Of a stretch of 64,000 bases of DNA, positions 8,480-18,191 are shown one piece after another. The notes under the pieces were generated by a model. The model saw only the letters and a list, made by a program, of their open reading frames with translations, ran no database searches and was not told where the DNA came from. Made by a program: the position numbers and the translations under genes. Origin of the DNA: an uncultured Bacteroides sp. (GTDB taxonomy: Bacteria > Bacteroidota > Bacteroidia > Bacteroidales > Bacteroidaceae); contig CANSEY010000016.1 in the NCBI GenBank assembly GCA_947646015.1, positions 1 through 64,000 on the forward strand, written 5' to 3'. The number at the start of each line of letters is the position of its first letter. Within the stretch, counting starts at the first letter, position 1.

Positions 8480-8488
8480 TAATTTTGG
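8480..8488 (+). promoter_or_regulatory. -7 element ahead of the utilisation locus
   Basis: TAATTTTGG matches TAnnTTTG about 45 nt before the ATG at 8534. No good -33 TTTG is found at the usual distance, so the promoter may depend on an activator. Confidence 0.35.
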
Positions 8489-8533
8489 AACGCAAATTAA
8501 AAGAATATTAATAAACTAAATTATCTGATTTAT

Positions 8534-10582
8534 ATGACAAAATTAAGATGTATGCTTTGTTGCCTGATGATCTGTACTATTACTATTGATGCTAGGACTG
8601 TTAATGATATATATAAAAGAATATCTGCACAAGTCTCCTTGAAGGTTCCCGGTAATCAATCACGAAACTATTCCCTTGCTTTTCAAGGAGCCGTTGATGA
8701 TAAGGGAATCTATCTGTTAGAGTCTGAAGAAAAAATACCATTAATCATTACAGAGAGAATAGAACGTGACAATGTTAAATGTGTAATGGTAGTAAGTATT
8801 ACGGCATTGGAAGACGTGTACTTTAATTATCAACAACAGTTGAAAACAGGCTTCCGACATAATGACTGTATGTTTTATCTACCAGGATTCTGGTATAGTC
8901 GCAATTTACGTTCTCCTAAAGGTGCTCCTTCATTTCATATATCAGAGAGTTGGCTGGTACGTGAGGATCGTCTGAGCTCACCCCTTACCGGTATCTTCAA
9001 TCAGAAAGATGGACGTTATATGACTGTGGCACGCAAGGACGATTTTCAATGGGATGCCCTTGCTACCCACCAAACAGGCGAAATCATCCTCTCGGGCAAA
9101 ACGTCCCTAGGGTTCACCGGCTTTGAGAGCCATGACGGAACATCAACACTATCTTTTGGATTTCCTTACCGAGAAGCTCCTAAAACCTATATTCGTAAGT
9201 TGACGCTGGCTCCGGAGGTTACATCTTTCCAATATCTAAAAAAAGGAGAAACAGTACTCCTGACCTGGGAATTTATCGAGGGGCAGGCTACAGACTACTC
9301 AGATTTTATTTGCCATACTTGGGAATATTGTTATGATACATACCGTCCCCAACCTGTGAAAATACCTTTTTCTCCAGAAGAGATAAAAGGAGTGCTGAGC
9401 AATTATTTTGTGGAAAGTTTTGTTGGGGACAAAGCTCTTGCCTATTACTCCAGCCCTGAAATGAAAGTGGCAGCCTGTGCCAACATGAATGTAGCAGAGA
9501 TAGGTTTTGTCGGTCGCGTACTTCTAAACGCTTTCAATGCATGGGAGTTTGGCAATGAGAATGGACGTGATGACCTTGCAGCTAGCAGTAAAAAGATATT
9601 TGATAGTTACTTAGAAAATGGCTTTACGGAAACCGGTTATTTGCGTGAATGGGTAAATCTGGAAAATGATAGTGATGTGAAAGAAGAACGCCCAGTGCAT
9701 AGCATACGTCGTCAGTCGGAAGGAATTTATGCCATGTTTCATTATCTGAATTATGAACAGAAGTATAAACGTCACCATCCTGATTGGGAACAACGCTTAA
9801 AGAAAATGCTCGATATGTTCTTGCAACTGCAAAATCCAGATGGAAGTTTTCCACGTAAATTCCATGATGACTTTACAGTTGTTGACGGAAGTGGAGGAAG
9901 TACTCCATCCGCTACATTACCTCTGGTTATGGGATATAAATATTTTAAGGACAAACGCTATCTGTCCGCTGCCCGGCGTACTGCGGAATATCTGGAAAAA
10001 GAGCTTATATCAAAGGCTGACTATTTCTCCTCTACGCTGGATGCAAACTGTGAGGATAAGGAAGCTTCCCTCTATACCGCTACGGCAACTTACTATTTAT
10101 CATTGATAACAAATGGTACGGAACATAACCACTATGCCTCTCTGACACGAAAAGCGGCTTATTTTGCCTTGTCCTGGTATTACGTCTGGGACGTTCCGTT
10201 TGCTCCCGGGCAGATGTTGGGTGATATCGGTCTGAAAACTCGCGGCTGGGGAAATGTCTCGGTGGAGAATAATCATATTGATGTATTTATTTTTGAATTT
10301 GCCGATGTGCTCCGTTGGCTTTCCAAAGAGTATAATGAACCTCGTTTCTCTGATTTTGCTGAAGTCATTTCTACTTCCATGTGCCAGTTACTTCCTTATA
10401 AAGGACATATGTGTGGAGTGATAAAAGTTGGTTATTATCCGGAAGTGATCCAGCACACCAACTGGGATTATGGAAGGAATGGAAAAGGATATTATAATGA
10501 CATGTTTGCTCCCGGTTGGACGGTAGCATCCCTTTGGGAATTGCTGACACCGGGACGTACTGAGAATATACTGTTGAAATAG
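8534..10582 (+). CDS. Secreted helical-barrel protein, putative glycan-active enzyme
   Basis: 682 residues with a Cys-containing signal peptide (about residues 1-20, cleavage near IDA/RT). The N-terminal third is beta-rich. From about residue 290 the chain has the repeated helical pattern of an (alpha/alpha)6 toroid: MLDMFLQLQNPDGSFPRKF, LPLVMGYKYFKDKRYLSAA, STLDANCEDKEASLYTATA, and a C-terminal NHIDVFIFEFADVLRWLSK. This fold is shared by many glycoside hydrolases, lyases and epimerases that act on polysaccharides. Acidic residues in DGSGG and ANCEDKEAS could be catalytic, but I cannot assign a CAZy family. It is the first gene of a locus with an HTCS, SusC, SusD and a glycerophosphodiesterase, so a role in breaking down the imported compound is inferred. 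Confidence 0.65.
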   Translation: MTKLRCMLCCLMICTITIDARTVNDIYKRISAQVSLKVPGNQSRNYSLAFQGAVDDKGIYLLESEEKIPLIITERIERDNVKCVMVVSITALEDVYFNYQQQLKTGFRHNDCMFYLPGFWYSRNLRSPKGAPSFHISESWLVREDRLSSPLTGIFNQKDGRYMTVARKDDFQWDALATHQTGEIILSGKTSLGFTGFESHDGTSTLSFGFPYREAPKTYIRKLTLAPEVTSFQYLKKGETVLLTWEFIEGQATDYSDFICHTWEYCYDTYRPQPVKIPFSPEEIKGVLSNYFVESFVGDKALAYYSSPEMKVAACANMNVAEIGFVGRVLLNAFNAWEFGNENGRDDLAASSKKIFDSYLENGFTETGYLREWVNLENDSDVKEERPVHSIRRQSEGIYAMFHYLNYEQKYKRHHPDWEQRLKKMLDMFLQLQNPDGSFPRKFHDDFTVVDGSGGSTPSATLPLVMGYKYFKDKRYLSAARRTAEYLEKELISKADYFSSTLDANCEDKEASLYTATATYYLSLITNGTEHNHYASLTRKAAYFALSWYYVWDVPFAPGQMLGDIGLKTRGWGNVSVENNHIDVFIFEFADVLRWLSKEYNEPRFSDFAEVISTSMCQLLPYKGHMCGVIKVGYYPEVIQHTNWDYGRNGKGYYNDMFAPGWTVASLWELLTPGRTENILLK

Positions 10583-10633
10583 CTCTGATATCCACTTTTC
10601 AGGATATTCTTATATCCTGTTGTATGTTAATTA

Positions 10634-13600
10634 ATGAAACTAACAATTAAGACAATGCAGAGACTACGTATTTTAGTTATATTAATACTTCTTTCTTTGA
10701 TGCCTCTTTATTCCCTTGCCGTTCTGAATGAAGGACAATATGCATTCCGTTCACTTGATATCAATAATGGATTATCCCAGAATACGGTCCATGCCATCCT
10801 TCAGGATAAACAAGGATTTATGTGGTTTGGGACGAAGGATGGTCTTGACCGGTATGATGGTATCTCTTTTCGGACTTTCATGAAAGAATCCGGAACCTTG
10901 GGCAATAATTTCATCACTTCTTTGTATGAAGACAATCTTGGGCAAATATGGATTGGGACAGACGTAGGCCTATATGTCTATTGCCCACAAATGGAAAAGG
11001 TCAGGCATTTTACTCTGATAAGTAATTCAAACATAGATATAGACTGTACGGTCAATCTGATAACTGGGGACCAGAAAGGAGGTATCTGGGTTGTAACTCA
11101 GACGCGGGGAATCTTCTATTACAATCCCCAGGATAGCCAGTTGGTTAATTATCAGTCGGACGGGTCCGGTACTCTGAACCTTAAAACTTCCGGCCAACTC
11201 TATTTTGATTCGGACGATGTCTGCTGGTTGGACATACGTGATGGAAATCTGTATTATTCAAAAGACAAGCTTAAAACTTTAACTCCGATTTTTCCAGAAG
11301 ATTCAAAAGTGTCTTTCAGAGATGAATACATCTATAAATTGCTCCCCGGACCCTATAATTGCATGTATGTGGGAACTGTATTCGGACTGAAAGAAGTGAA
11401 CCTAACTAATAAGACTATCCGTACCCTTCTTTCCAAGGATGAATTGGGAGGTGATATTTATATCAGGGAACTTGCATTTTATTCAGATGACGAATTATGG
11501 ATAGGAACCGAATCGGGACTTTATATCTATAATCTGCACACGGCAAAAATCATCCACTTGCAGAACGTCAACGGTGATCCCTATTCAATCTCTGACAATG
11601 CCATCTATTCGATTCTCAAAGACCGTGAAGGCGGAATGTGGATAGGGACTTATTTTGGGGGTGTGAATTATTACCCCCGGCAATATACCTACTTTGATAA
11701 AGTCTATCCCCAGAAAGAATCAAACAAAATGGGAAAAAGGGTGCGGGAGTTTTGTGCCGCCCATGACGGCACACTCTGGATAGGTACAGAAGATAAGGGG
11801 CTTTTCCATTATTATCCTAGTACTGGAAAAATCGAACCGTTCATTCATCCGGATATTTATCATAATGTTCACGGATTGTATTTGGACGGAGATTATCTGT
11901 GGGTTGGGAATTTTGCAAAAGGATTGAAGCGTATTGATTTGAGGACATACGCTGTAAAGCACTATGATAATATTGCAAGTGATATCTTTTCTATCTGCCG
12001 GATAACTGCGGGCGATCTGTATCTTGGAACAACAATAGGATTGTTTCGGTACAACCCAGATACGGAACGTTTTAAACGCGTCCCCGAACTTGGGTGGACG
12101 TTTGTTTATTATATAAAGGAGGATAAGCAGGGGAATTTATGGCTGGCAACTTATGCCGATGGCGTCTATAAAAAGAATGTCCGTACAGGTGGTTGGGAAC
12201 ATTTCGTACATGAGGAAGCAGACTCGTCCACCCTTCCATCCAATAAGGTGCTGAGTATTTTTGAAGACAGTCAAAATCAGCTATGGTTTACCACACAAGG
12301 AGGTGGCTTCTGCCGCTTTGTGCCTTCCGCCAACACCTTTGTCCGTTATGACGGTATCGGTCTGCCAAGCAACGTCATTTATCGGATTGAAGAAGATGAA
12401 AAGGGATTGTTCTGGGTTTCAACCAATAAAGGGCTGGTGCATTTTAACCCGAAGAATTCCAGTTTTAAAGTGTATACAGTTGCTAATGGGTTGCTGAGTA
12501 ACCAGTTTAATTACCAGTCCAGCTATAAGGATAAGAATGGACGGATTTATTTTGGCTGTATTAACGGTTTCATCTCCTTTGCCCCCTCCTCCTTTATTGA
12601 TAATGATTTTTTACCCTCTGTTTTGATTACCGATTTTATGCTCTTTAATAAAAAGGTGGTAGTCGGAGAAAAAGGCTCTCCATTGAAACAAAGTATCACT
12701 TTGTCAAACCATATCGAACTTCAGTCAAATCAGAATTCGTTCTCCTTCAGGATAGCTGCGATAAGTTATCAGTCACCGAGCATGAATACACTGCTATATA
12801 GACTGGAAGGGTATGATTCCGAATGGCATACAGCGGGTAAGGGCCCTATTACGTATTCCAATTTACCTTATGGGACATACATGTTACGCGTGAAAGGTGC
12901 GAATAGTGATGGTGTATGGAATCCAGATGTACGCACATTGGGGATCAGGATATTGCCCCCGTTTTATTTATCCGTATGGGCATACCTGATTTATATCCTA
13001 TTGATACTCGGTACATTTTTCGCCCTCTTCTTTTATTTAAGGAAGCGTACTATTGAAAAGCAGCGTAAAGAGATGGAGAAGTTCGAACAGGAAAAGGAGC
13101 AGGAACTCTACACCACTAAGATAGATTTCTTTACAAATGTGGCACACGAAATCCGTACTCCTTTAACACTGATAAAGTGCCCATTGGAGAATGTACTTGC
13201 TGATAGGGAACTCTCCGAAAATGTAAGGATGGAATTGGAAATTATGGATCAGAACGTGGAGAGGTTACTGAACCTGATAAACCAATTACTTGATTTCCGT
13301 AAAGCGGAAAATAAAGGTTTTAAATTGAATCCGAAAGAATATAATATCGGTACTATCGTCCACTCTGTTTATAAGTATTTCACCACTTTGGCAAAGCAAA
13401 GGGGAATTAAACTTGAAGTAGAAGTTCCAGAGGAAGAATTGTTGGCTTCTGTTGACAAAGAGGCTTTGACCAAAATTCTCAGTAATCTGTTTGCTAATGC
13501 ATTGAAATATGCCCGGACATACGTTTATCTCCATTTGTCTGTTGATGAGAAGAATGAGGTGTTCACTATCTCTATGAGTAATGATGGGAATATAGTCCCT

Positions 13601-14623
13601 ATCGAAATGCGTGAAAATATTTTTAAAGCCTTTGTCCAATACCGGGACGGGAAAGATATTGTCTCGGGCACAGGCATCGGATTAGCTATGGCTCGTTACT
13701 TGGCAGAGTTGCATCAAGGTATGCTGGTGATGGACCGGGAGCTAGATTGTAACCGTTTCATTCTTTCCATTCCAATATTACACCAGACACTTCCGGATGA
13801 TTCGGAAGAACAACATAAGAAACCTGGGTATGATGATGAAGATCGTGAAGTTTCTGATAAAGATAAAAGAGAGGTTGCTTCCATATTGGTTGTAGAAGAT
13901 AATAAGGATATGCTTGCTTTTGTGTTCAGGCAATTGTCTTCATTGTATCATGTACTGATTGCGGAAAATGGGGTCGAGGCGTTGGACGTTCTTGAACAGA
14001 AATCTGTGGATCTGATAATAAGTGACATTATGATGCCTCTGATGGACGGGGTTGAATTATGCAAGCATCTGAAACAAAATCTGGACTATAGTCATATTCC
14101 TGTAATATTATTGACAGCTAAAACTAATCTGGAATCAAGAATCGAAGGACTTGAAGAAGGGGCGGATGCGTATATTGAAAAGCCGTTTTCTATGGAGTAT
14201 CTTCGTGCCAATGTAGCAAATCTGTTGAGTAATCGGGAAAGATTACGCCGTCACTTTATTGAATTTCCTTTTATCAAAGCAGATGCAATGGCGCAGACAA
14301 AGGCCGATGAGATGTTTATTAGCAAGTTAAATGAGTATGTATTACGCCATCTTGATAATACGGACCTGCAAATTGATGATATAGCGGATGCAATGAATAT
14401 GGGACGTTCCAACTTTTACCGGAAATTGAAAGGAATCCTAAATATGAGTCCGAACGAATATCTCCGCCTTTTCCGTTTGAAGCAGGCAGCTTCCATACTG
14501 AAAGAAGGAACCTATGGAGTGGTGGAAGTCTCTTACATGGTAGGGTTCAGTACCCCCTCCTATTTTTCAAGCTGTTTTAAAAAACAGTTCGGAGTACTGC
14601 CTAAAGATTTCATATCGCACTAG
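10634..14623 (+). CDS. Hybrid two-component system regulator (HTCS) of the SusCD locus
   Basis: 1329 residues that combine sensing and gene activation in one inner-membrane protein. In order: signal anchor (about 8-30); two seven-bladed propellers of Reg_prop repeats (LSQNTVHAILQDKQGFMWFG and many copies of the WIGT type); a Y_Y_Y domain near 700-760; a transmembrane helix (AYLIYILLILGTFFALFFYL); HisKA with phospho-acceptor His in VAHEIRTPLTLI near 836; HATPase with GTGIGLAMARYLAELH; a receiver with Asp in LIISDIMMPLMDG near 1130; and a C-terminal AraC helix-turn-helix. All key residues are present. HTCS proteins bind a breakdown product in the periplasm and switch on the neighbouring susCD operon. 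Here the putative enzyme lies 51 nt upstream and susC follows 391 nt downstream. Confidence 0.95.
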   Translation: MKLTIKTMQRLRILVILILLSLMPLYSLAVLNEGQYAFRSLDINNGLSQNTVHAILQDKQGFMWFGTKDGLDRYDGISFRTFMKESGTLGNNFITSLYEDNLGQIWIGTDVGLYVYCPQMEKVRHFTLISNSNIDIDCTVNLITGDQKGGIWVVTQTRGIFYYNPQDSQLVNYQSDGSGTLNLKTSGQLYFDSDDVCWLDIRDGNLYYSKDKLKTLTPIFPEDSKVSFRDEYIYKLLPGPYNCMYVGTVFGLKEVNLTNKTIRTLLSKDELGGDIYIRELAFYSDDELWIGTESGLYIYNLHTAKIIHLQNVNGDPYSISDNAIYSILKDREGGMWIGTYFGGVNYYPRQYTYFDKVYPQKESNKMGKRVREFCAAHDGTLWIGTEDKGLFHYYPSTGKIEPFIHPDIYHNVHGLYLDGDYLWVGNFAKGLKRIDLRTYAVKHYDNIASDIFSICRITAGDLYLGTTIGLFRYNPDTERFKRVPELGWTFVYYIKEDKQGNLWLATYADGVYKKNVRTGGWEHFVHEEADSSTLPSNKVLSIFEDSQNQLWFTTQGGGFCRFVPSANTFVRYDGIGLPSNVIYRIEEDEKGLFWVSTNKGLVHFNPKNSSFKVYTVANGLLSNQFNYQSSYKDKNGRIYFGCINGFISFAPSSFIDNDFLPSVLITDFMLFNKKVVVGEKGSPLKQSITLSNHIELQSNQNSFSFRIAAISYQSPSMNTLLYRLEGYDSEWHTAGKGPITYSNLPYGTYMLRVKGANSDGVWNPDVRTLGIRILPPFYLSVWAYLIYILLILGTFFALFFYLRKRTIEKQRKEMEKFEQEKEQELYTTKIDFFTNVAHEIRTPLTLIKCPLENVLADRELSENVRMELEIMDQNVERLLNLINQLLDFRKAENKGFKLNPKEYNIGTIVHSVYKYFTTLAKQRGIKLEVEVPEEELLASVDKEALTKILSNLFANALKYARTYVYLHLSVDEKNEVFTISMSNDGNIVPIEMRENIFKAFVQYRDGKDIVSGTGIGLAMARYLAELHQGMLVMDRELDCNRFILSIPILHQTLPDDSEEQHKKPGYDDEDREVSDKDKREVASILVVEDNKDMLAFVFRQLSSLYHVLIAENGVEALDVLEQKSVDLIISDIMMPLMDGVELCKHLKQNLDYSHIPVILLTAKTNLESRIEGLEEGADAYIEKPFSMEYLRANVANLLSNRERLRRHFIEFPFIKADAMAQTKADEMFISKLNEYVLRHLDNTDLQIDDIADAMNMGRSNFYRKLKGILNMSPNEYLRLFRLKQAASILKEGTYGVVEVSYMVGFSTPSYFSSCFKKQFGVLPKDFISH

Positions 14624-14693
14624 TAATATGTATTTTGCTTTAAATTTTATAATATCAGGTCATTTTCTGATATTTTATCCGAGTTGTTCCGGG

Positions 14694-14702
14694 TAATTTT
14701 GC
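14694..14702 (+). promoter_or_regulatory. Promoter -7 element of the susC operon
   Basis: TAATTTTGC fits the Bacteroidetes -7 consensus 71 nt after the HTCS stop. The -33 region lacks a clear TTTG, typical of activator-dependent PUL promoters. It implies a leader of about 300 nt before susC. Confidence 0.5.
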
Positions 14703-15014
14703 AAATATATTAACAACTAAATTTGATGTATGACAAGGTATTTACTTTTTTTTGCCAGCCAGCCTTCGGGCGGAAGAGAGAGTTGTTTTCCTATCGTATA
14801 TATAAACGATTCTTAGTTTGAGAATTTGTACTGTAATTTATATAAAGTCAAAGAAATAATTATAAAATAAATTGCACACACAATGAATAATAGAAAAGAA
14901 AATGAACAGAGTTGTATAGTAATGAATAAAAAAGAGGGTACATCGTGCATTACGACACACCTCCCTGTATTTCAGAGAAAAATCTACACTACTAATCAAA
15001 AAATCTATTGATAT
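14703..15014 (+). other. Long 5' leader of susC
   Basis: No gene is seen in these 312 bases. They hold small hairpins, among them GCCTTCGGGC (UUCG-type loop, near 14762) and ATTCTTAGTTTGAGAAT near 14809, followed by AT-rich sequence up to the susC ATG. Long leaders before susC-like genes in Bacteroides can carry antisense-RNA or RNA-binding-protein control. Nothing specific could be identified. Confidence 0.35.
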
Positions 15015-18000
15015 ATGAACTGTAAAGTAAAACAAGGATGCCTTACCAGCGAAAGCTGTTGCATCCTGTTATGGTTAGCCTTCACATTATTTCCCGTTTC
15101 CGTTGTAACGGCGGCAGATAATAGAAAGATCGACGAGAGCCAGCAAAAAGAAGTAAAAGCAGAAATGAAAGGATATGTGGGAGACGAAAACGGAGAGCCT
15201 GTTATTGGAGCTACCGTATTGGAAAGTGGAACGCAGAACGGGGTTATAACAGATGTGGACGGTATATTCACTATACAGTTGGCAAAGAACGCATCATTGA
15301 CCATTTCATATGTTGGGTACCAGAAGAAAACGGTAGTGGTAAAAGATAAGAAGTTCATTTCCGTTAATTTGACTCCGGACAGGAGTATGATGCTGGATGA
15401 AGTGGTCGTGGTCGGTTTTGGCAAACAAAAGAAAGAATCCCTCGTGGGAGCTGTGCAGGCAGTGAAGCCGGAAGACCTGAAGATGACATCCAGTAATCTT
15501 AGTACTTCATTTGCCGGGAACGTTCCAGGTATCATCGCCGTACAAACACAGGGTGAACCAGGCTCTGATGAGGCGAAATTCTATATACGTGGTATATCAA
15601 CTTTTGGTTCGAATACCTCACCGCTGATCATACTTGACGGTGTGGAAATCAACGCTACGATGATGAACAATATTCCTCCAGAATCTATCGCGTCGTTTTC
15701 TGTGCTGAAAGATGCTACGGCAACGTCCCTATACGGCTCACGGGGGGCTAACGGAGTTATCATCGTTACTACCAAGCAAGGACAGCTTTCCGAGAAAATG
15801 TCTGTAGATATCCGCTTTGATAATACTTTCTCCATGCCTACCTATGTGCAGAAAATGGCAGATGGCCCGACTTACATGGATATGTATAATGAAGCCGTTT
15901 ATAATCAGGCTATTGCCAATAACCAAGAGTATGAGCCTTTCTATAGCCGGGATAAGATAGATAAAACACGTGCCAATGCAAATCCCTACCTGTTCCCAAA
16001 CAATGACTGGTACAGTATGTTGTTCAAAGACTTCGCCGTTAATCAGAATTTGAATATCTCCATCAAGGGCGGAAGCAAAAATGTGGATTACTTCCTGAAT
16101 GCTGGAATCTTCTATGAAAATGGTATCATCCGGCAACCCAAGGAAGATAAGCTTGATGTGGGTATGCGCAACAAGAAATACCTGTTTCAGAGTAATGTGA
16201 CAGCCCGTGTTACCTCTACGACGAAAGTGGGGCTAAATATGAATACGCAGTTGTTCTACCACCATGCCCCCAAAACAAGTACCCGGAATTTGTTCGCCTA
16301 TTCCATGCATGGGAATCCCGTACGTTTTCCTGCTACACTTCCTGCTGAACCAGGGGATACATACATCCGCTACGGTAGCAATGATCCGTGGGATGTGGGA
16401 AAATCAGAGCCGAATCCTTACGCCAAATTGAGTGAAGGTTATACGGAACGAAATTATGTCTATATGACGACCGCTTTCAATCTCGAACAGGACTTGAAGT
16501 TTGTCACACCAGGGTTAAAACTCACCGGACTGGCATCTTTCTATAATTACAGTTTTAACTGGCTGGATCATTGGATTGTACCTTTCTACTATAAAGTATC
16601 TGATGACTATACGATGGATGATCAGGGAAACTACCTTTATAAGACTTCGACTATCGGTGAGCCGGGAGAACCTTATCTGAAGAGCAATTCCGGGCGTGAT
16701 CCGACAGAGAGTGTCTGGTCTTTACAGGGAGCGCTGGACTACTCACGCCAGTTTGGTGGACATGATGTGGGAGCTACCCTTGTTTACCACATGAAAGAAA
16801 CCAAGAAAGTGAAGGACGGCGGAGCTGAAAAAGATCTTCTTCCTTACCGTGAGCAAGGGATGGCCGGACGTCTGACCTACAGTTTTGGTCAGCGTTACCT
16901 GCTTGAGGCTACCTTTGGTTATAATGGCTCGGAGAATTTCAGAAGCGGGCATCGTTTCGGATTCTTCCCTGCGATTGCCCTAGGATGGACTATTTCTAAT
17001 GAAAAGTTTTTCCAACCGTTAAAAAAAACAGTTTCCACTCTGAAAATCCGAGCTACTTATGGATTGACCGGAAATGATGCGCTTGCCACTCGCTTTCCCT
17101 ATGTAACAGAAGTCAGTATGAATAATAATTTGGATTGGTGGACTGGTAGCGGTACCCGCGTGAATGGGCCGCTTGTAAATATTTATGGTAATGCGAACGC
17201 TACATGGGAGAAATCGAAAAAGCTGAATTTAGGTGTCGATATGACCCTTCTTGAATCTATGGATATAACCATTGATTATTTCAAGGAAGACCGTAGTGGA
17301 ATTTTTATGCAACGTTCGTCCGTCCCTTCAACAATGGGAGTGACAGGTATGCTGCCTTATGCCAACATTGGCTCGGTAAAGAATAAGGGTGTGGATATGA
17401 GTGTAGCATACAGCAAAGTAATTGGCAAAGATTGGGTGCTCCGCCTGAACGGTAGTCTGACCTATGCACATAATGAGATTACGGAGATAGACGAACCGGT
17501 GAATGTAGAACCCTATTCTTCAAGAATCGGACACCCGATAAACAGTATTATGGGATATGTGTCTGACGGATTGTTTACTTCTCAGGAGGAAATAGACAGA
17601 TCTCCCAAACAGTCGTTCGGAAATTATACGGTGGGAGATATTAAATATAAAGATCTGAATGGTGATAACGTGGTGAATGGTTATGACAGGACGATTATCG
17701 GCAATCCTGAAATTCCGGAGATTATCTATGGTTTTGGAGGAACGTTGAAGTATAAAAAGTGGGATTTGTCTCTGTTTTTCCAGGGAGTGGCCAAAGTCAG
17801 TTTAATGATGAGCGATATTCATCCGTTCAGCGAAGCGGGCCATAAAGGATATAACATTGCACAGTATATCGTTGATGACCACTGGTCGGAAAGCAATAAT
17901 GTAGCCGGTGCCGCCTATCCCCGATTATCACCCGAATTTATCACGAACAATGCGCAAACCAGCACTTATTACCTACGTAACGCAGCTTTCCTGCGCCTGA

Positions 18001-18173
18001 AGAATGCCGAACTGGGCTATTCCTTCTTCCCGTGGCTGCGTGTGTATGCAGCAGGTACTAATTTGCTGACATTCTCTCCGTTCAGTACCTGGGATCCTGA
18101 AATGGGAAGTGGGAATGGTTTGAAATATCCGCTACAGCGCACGGCCAAGATCGGGATTCAGTTTCATTATTAA
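15015..18173 (+). CDS. SusC-like TonB-dependent outer-membrane transporter
   Basis: 1052 residues. A signal peptide ends near residue 35. A carboxypeptidase-regulatory-like domain follows (EMKGYVGDENGEPVIGATVL to ISVNLTP, about 50-120), then the TonB-interaction stretch LDEVVVVGFGKQKKESLVGA, the plug (IRGISTFGSNTSPLIILDGV, then LKDATATSLYGSRGANGVII) and a 22-strand beta-barrel ending in IGIQFHY with a C-terminal aromatic. It imports the substrate captured by the SusD partner, which follows after 18 nt. The arrangement HTCS-susC-susD is classic. The relatively normal length and intact frame indicate function. The nature of the substrate is not visible in the sequence, but the neighbouring phosphodiesterase points to a glycerophosphoryl-bearing compound. 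Confidence 0.96.
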   Translation: MNCKVKQGCLTSESCCILLWLAFTLFPVSVVTAADNRKIDESQQKEVKAEMKGYVGDENGEPVIGATVLESGTQNGVITDVDGIFTIQLAKNASLTISYVGYQKKTVVVKDKKFISVNLTPDRSMMLDEVVVVGFGKQKKESLVGAVQAVKPEDLKMTSSNLSTSFAGNVPGIIAVQTQGEPGSDEAKFYIRGISTFGSNTSPLIILDGVEINATMMNNIPPESIASFSVLKDATATSLYGSRGANGVIIVTTKQGQLSEKMSVDIRFDNTFSMPTYVQKMADGPTYMDMYNEAVYNQAIANNQEYEPFYSRDKIDKTRANANPYLFPNNDWYSMLFKDFAVNQNLNISIKGGSKNVDYFLNAGIFYENGIIRQPKEDKLDVGMRNKKYLFQSNVTARVTSTTKVGLNMNTQLFYHHAPKTSTRNLFAYSMHGNPVRFPATLPAEPGDTYIRYGSNDPWDVGKSEPNPYAKLSEGYTERNYVYMTTAFNLEQDLKFVTPGLKLTGLASFYNYSFNWLDHWIVPFYYKVSDDYTMDDQGNYLYKTSTIGEPGEPYLKSNSGRDPTESVWSLQGALDYSRQFGGHDVGATLVYHMKETKKVKDGGAEKDLLPYREQGMAGRLTYSFGQRYLLEATFGYNGSENFRSGHRFGFFPAIALGWTISNEKFFQPLKKTVSTLKIRATYGLTGNDALATRFPYVTEVSMNNNLDWWTGSGTRVNGPLVNIYGNANATWEKSKKLNLGVDMTLLESMDITIDYFKEDRSGIFMQRSSVPSTMGVTGMLPYANIGSVKNKGVDMSVAYSKVIGKDWVLRLNGSLTYAHNEITEIDEPVNVEPYSSRIGHPINSIMGYVSDGLFTSQEEIDRSPKQSFGNYTVGDIKYKDLNGDNVVNGYDRTIIGNPEIPEIIYGFGGTLKYKKWDLSLFFQGVAKVSLMMSDIHPFSEAGHKGYNIAQYIVDDHWSESNNVAGAAYPRLSPEFITNNAQTSTYYLRNAAFLRLKNAELGYSFFPWLRVYAAGTNLLTFSPFSTWDPEMGSGNGLKYPLQRTAKIGIQFHY

Positions 18174-18191
18174 TTAAGAACAGAATAAGTT

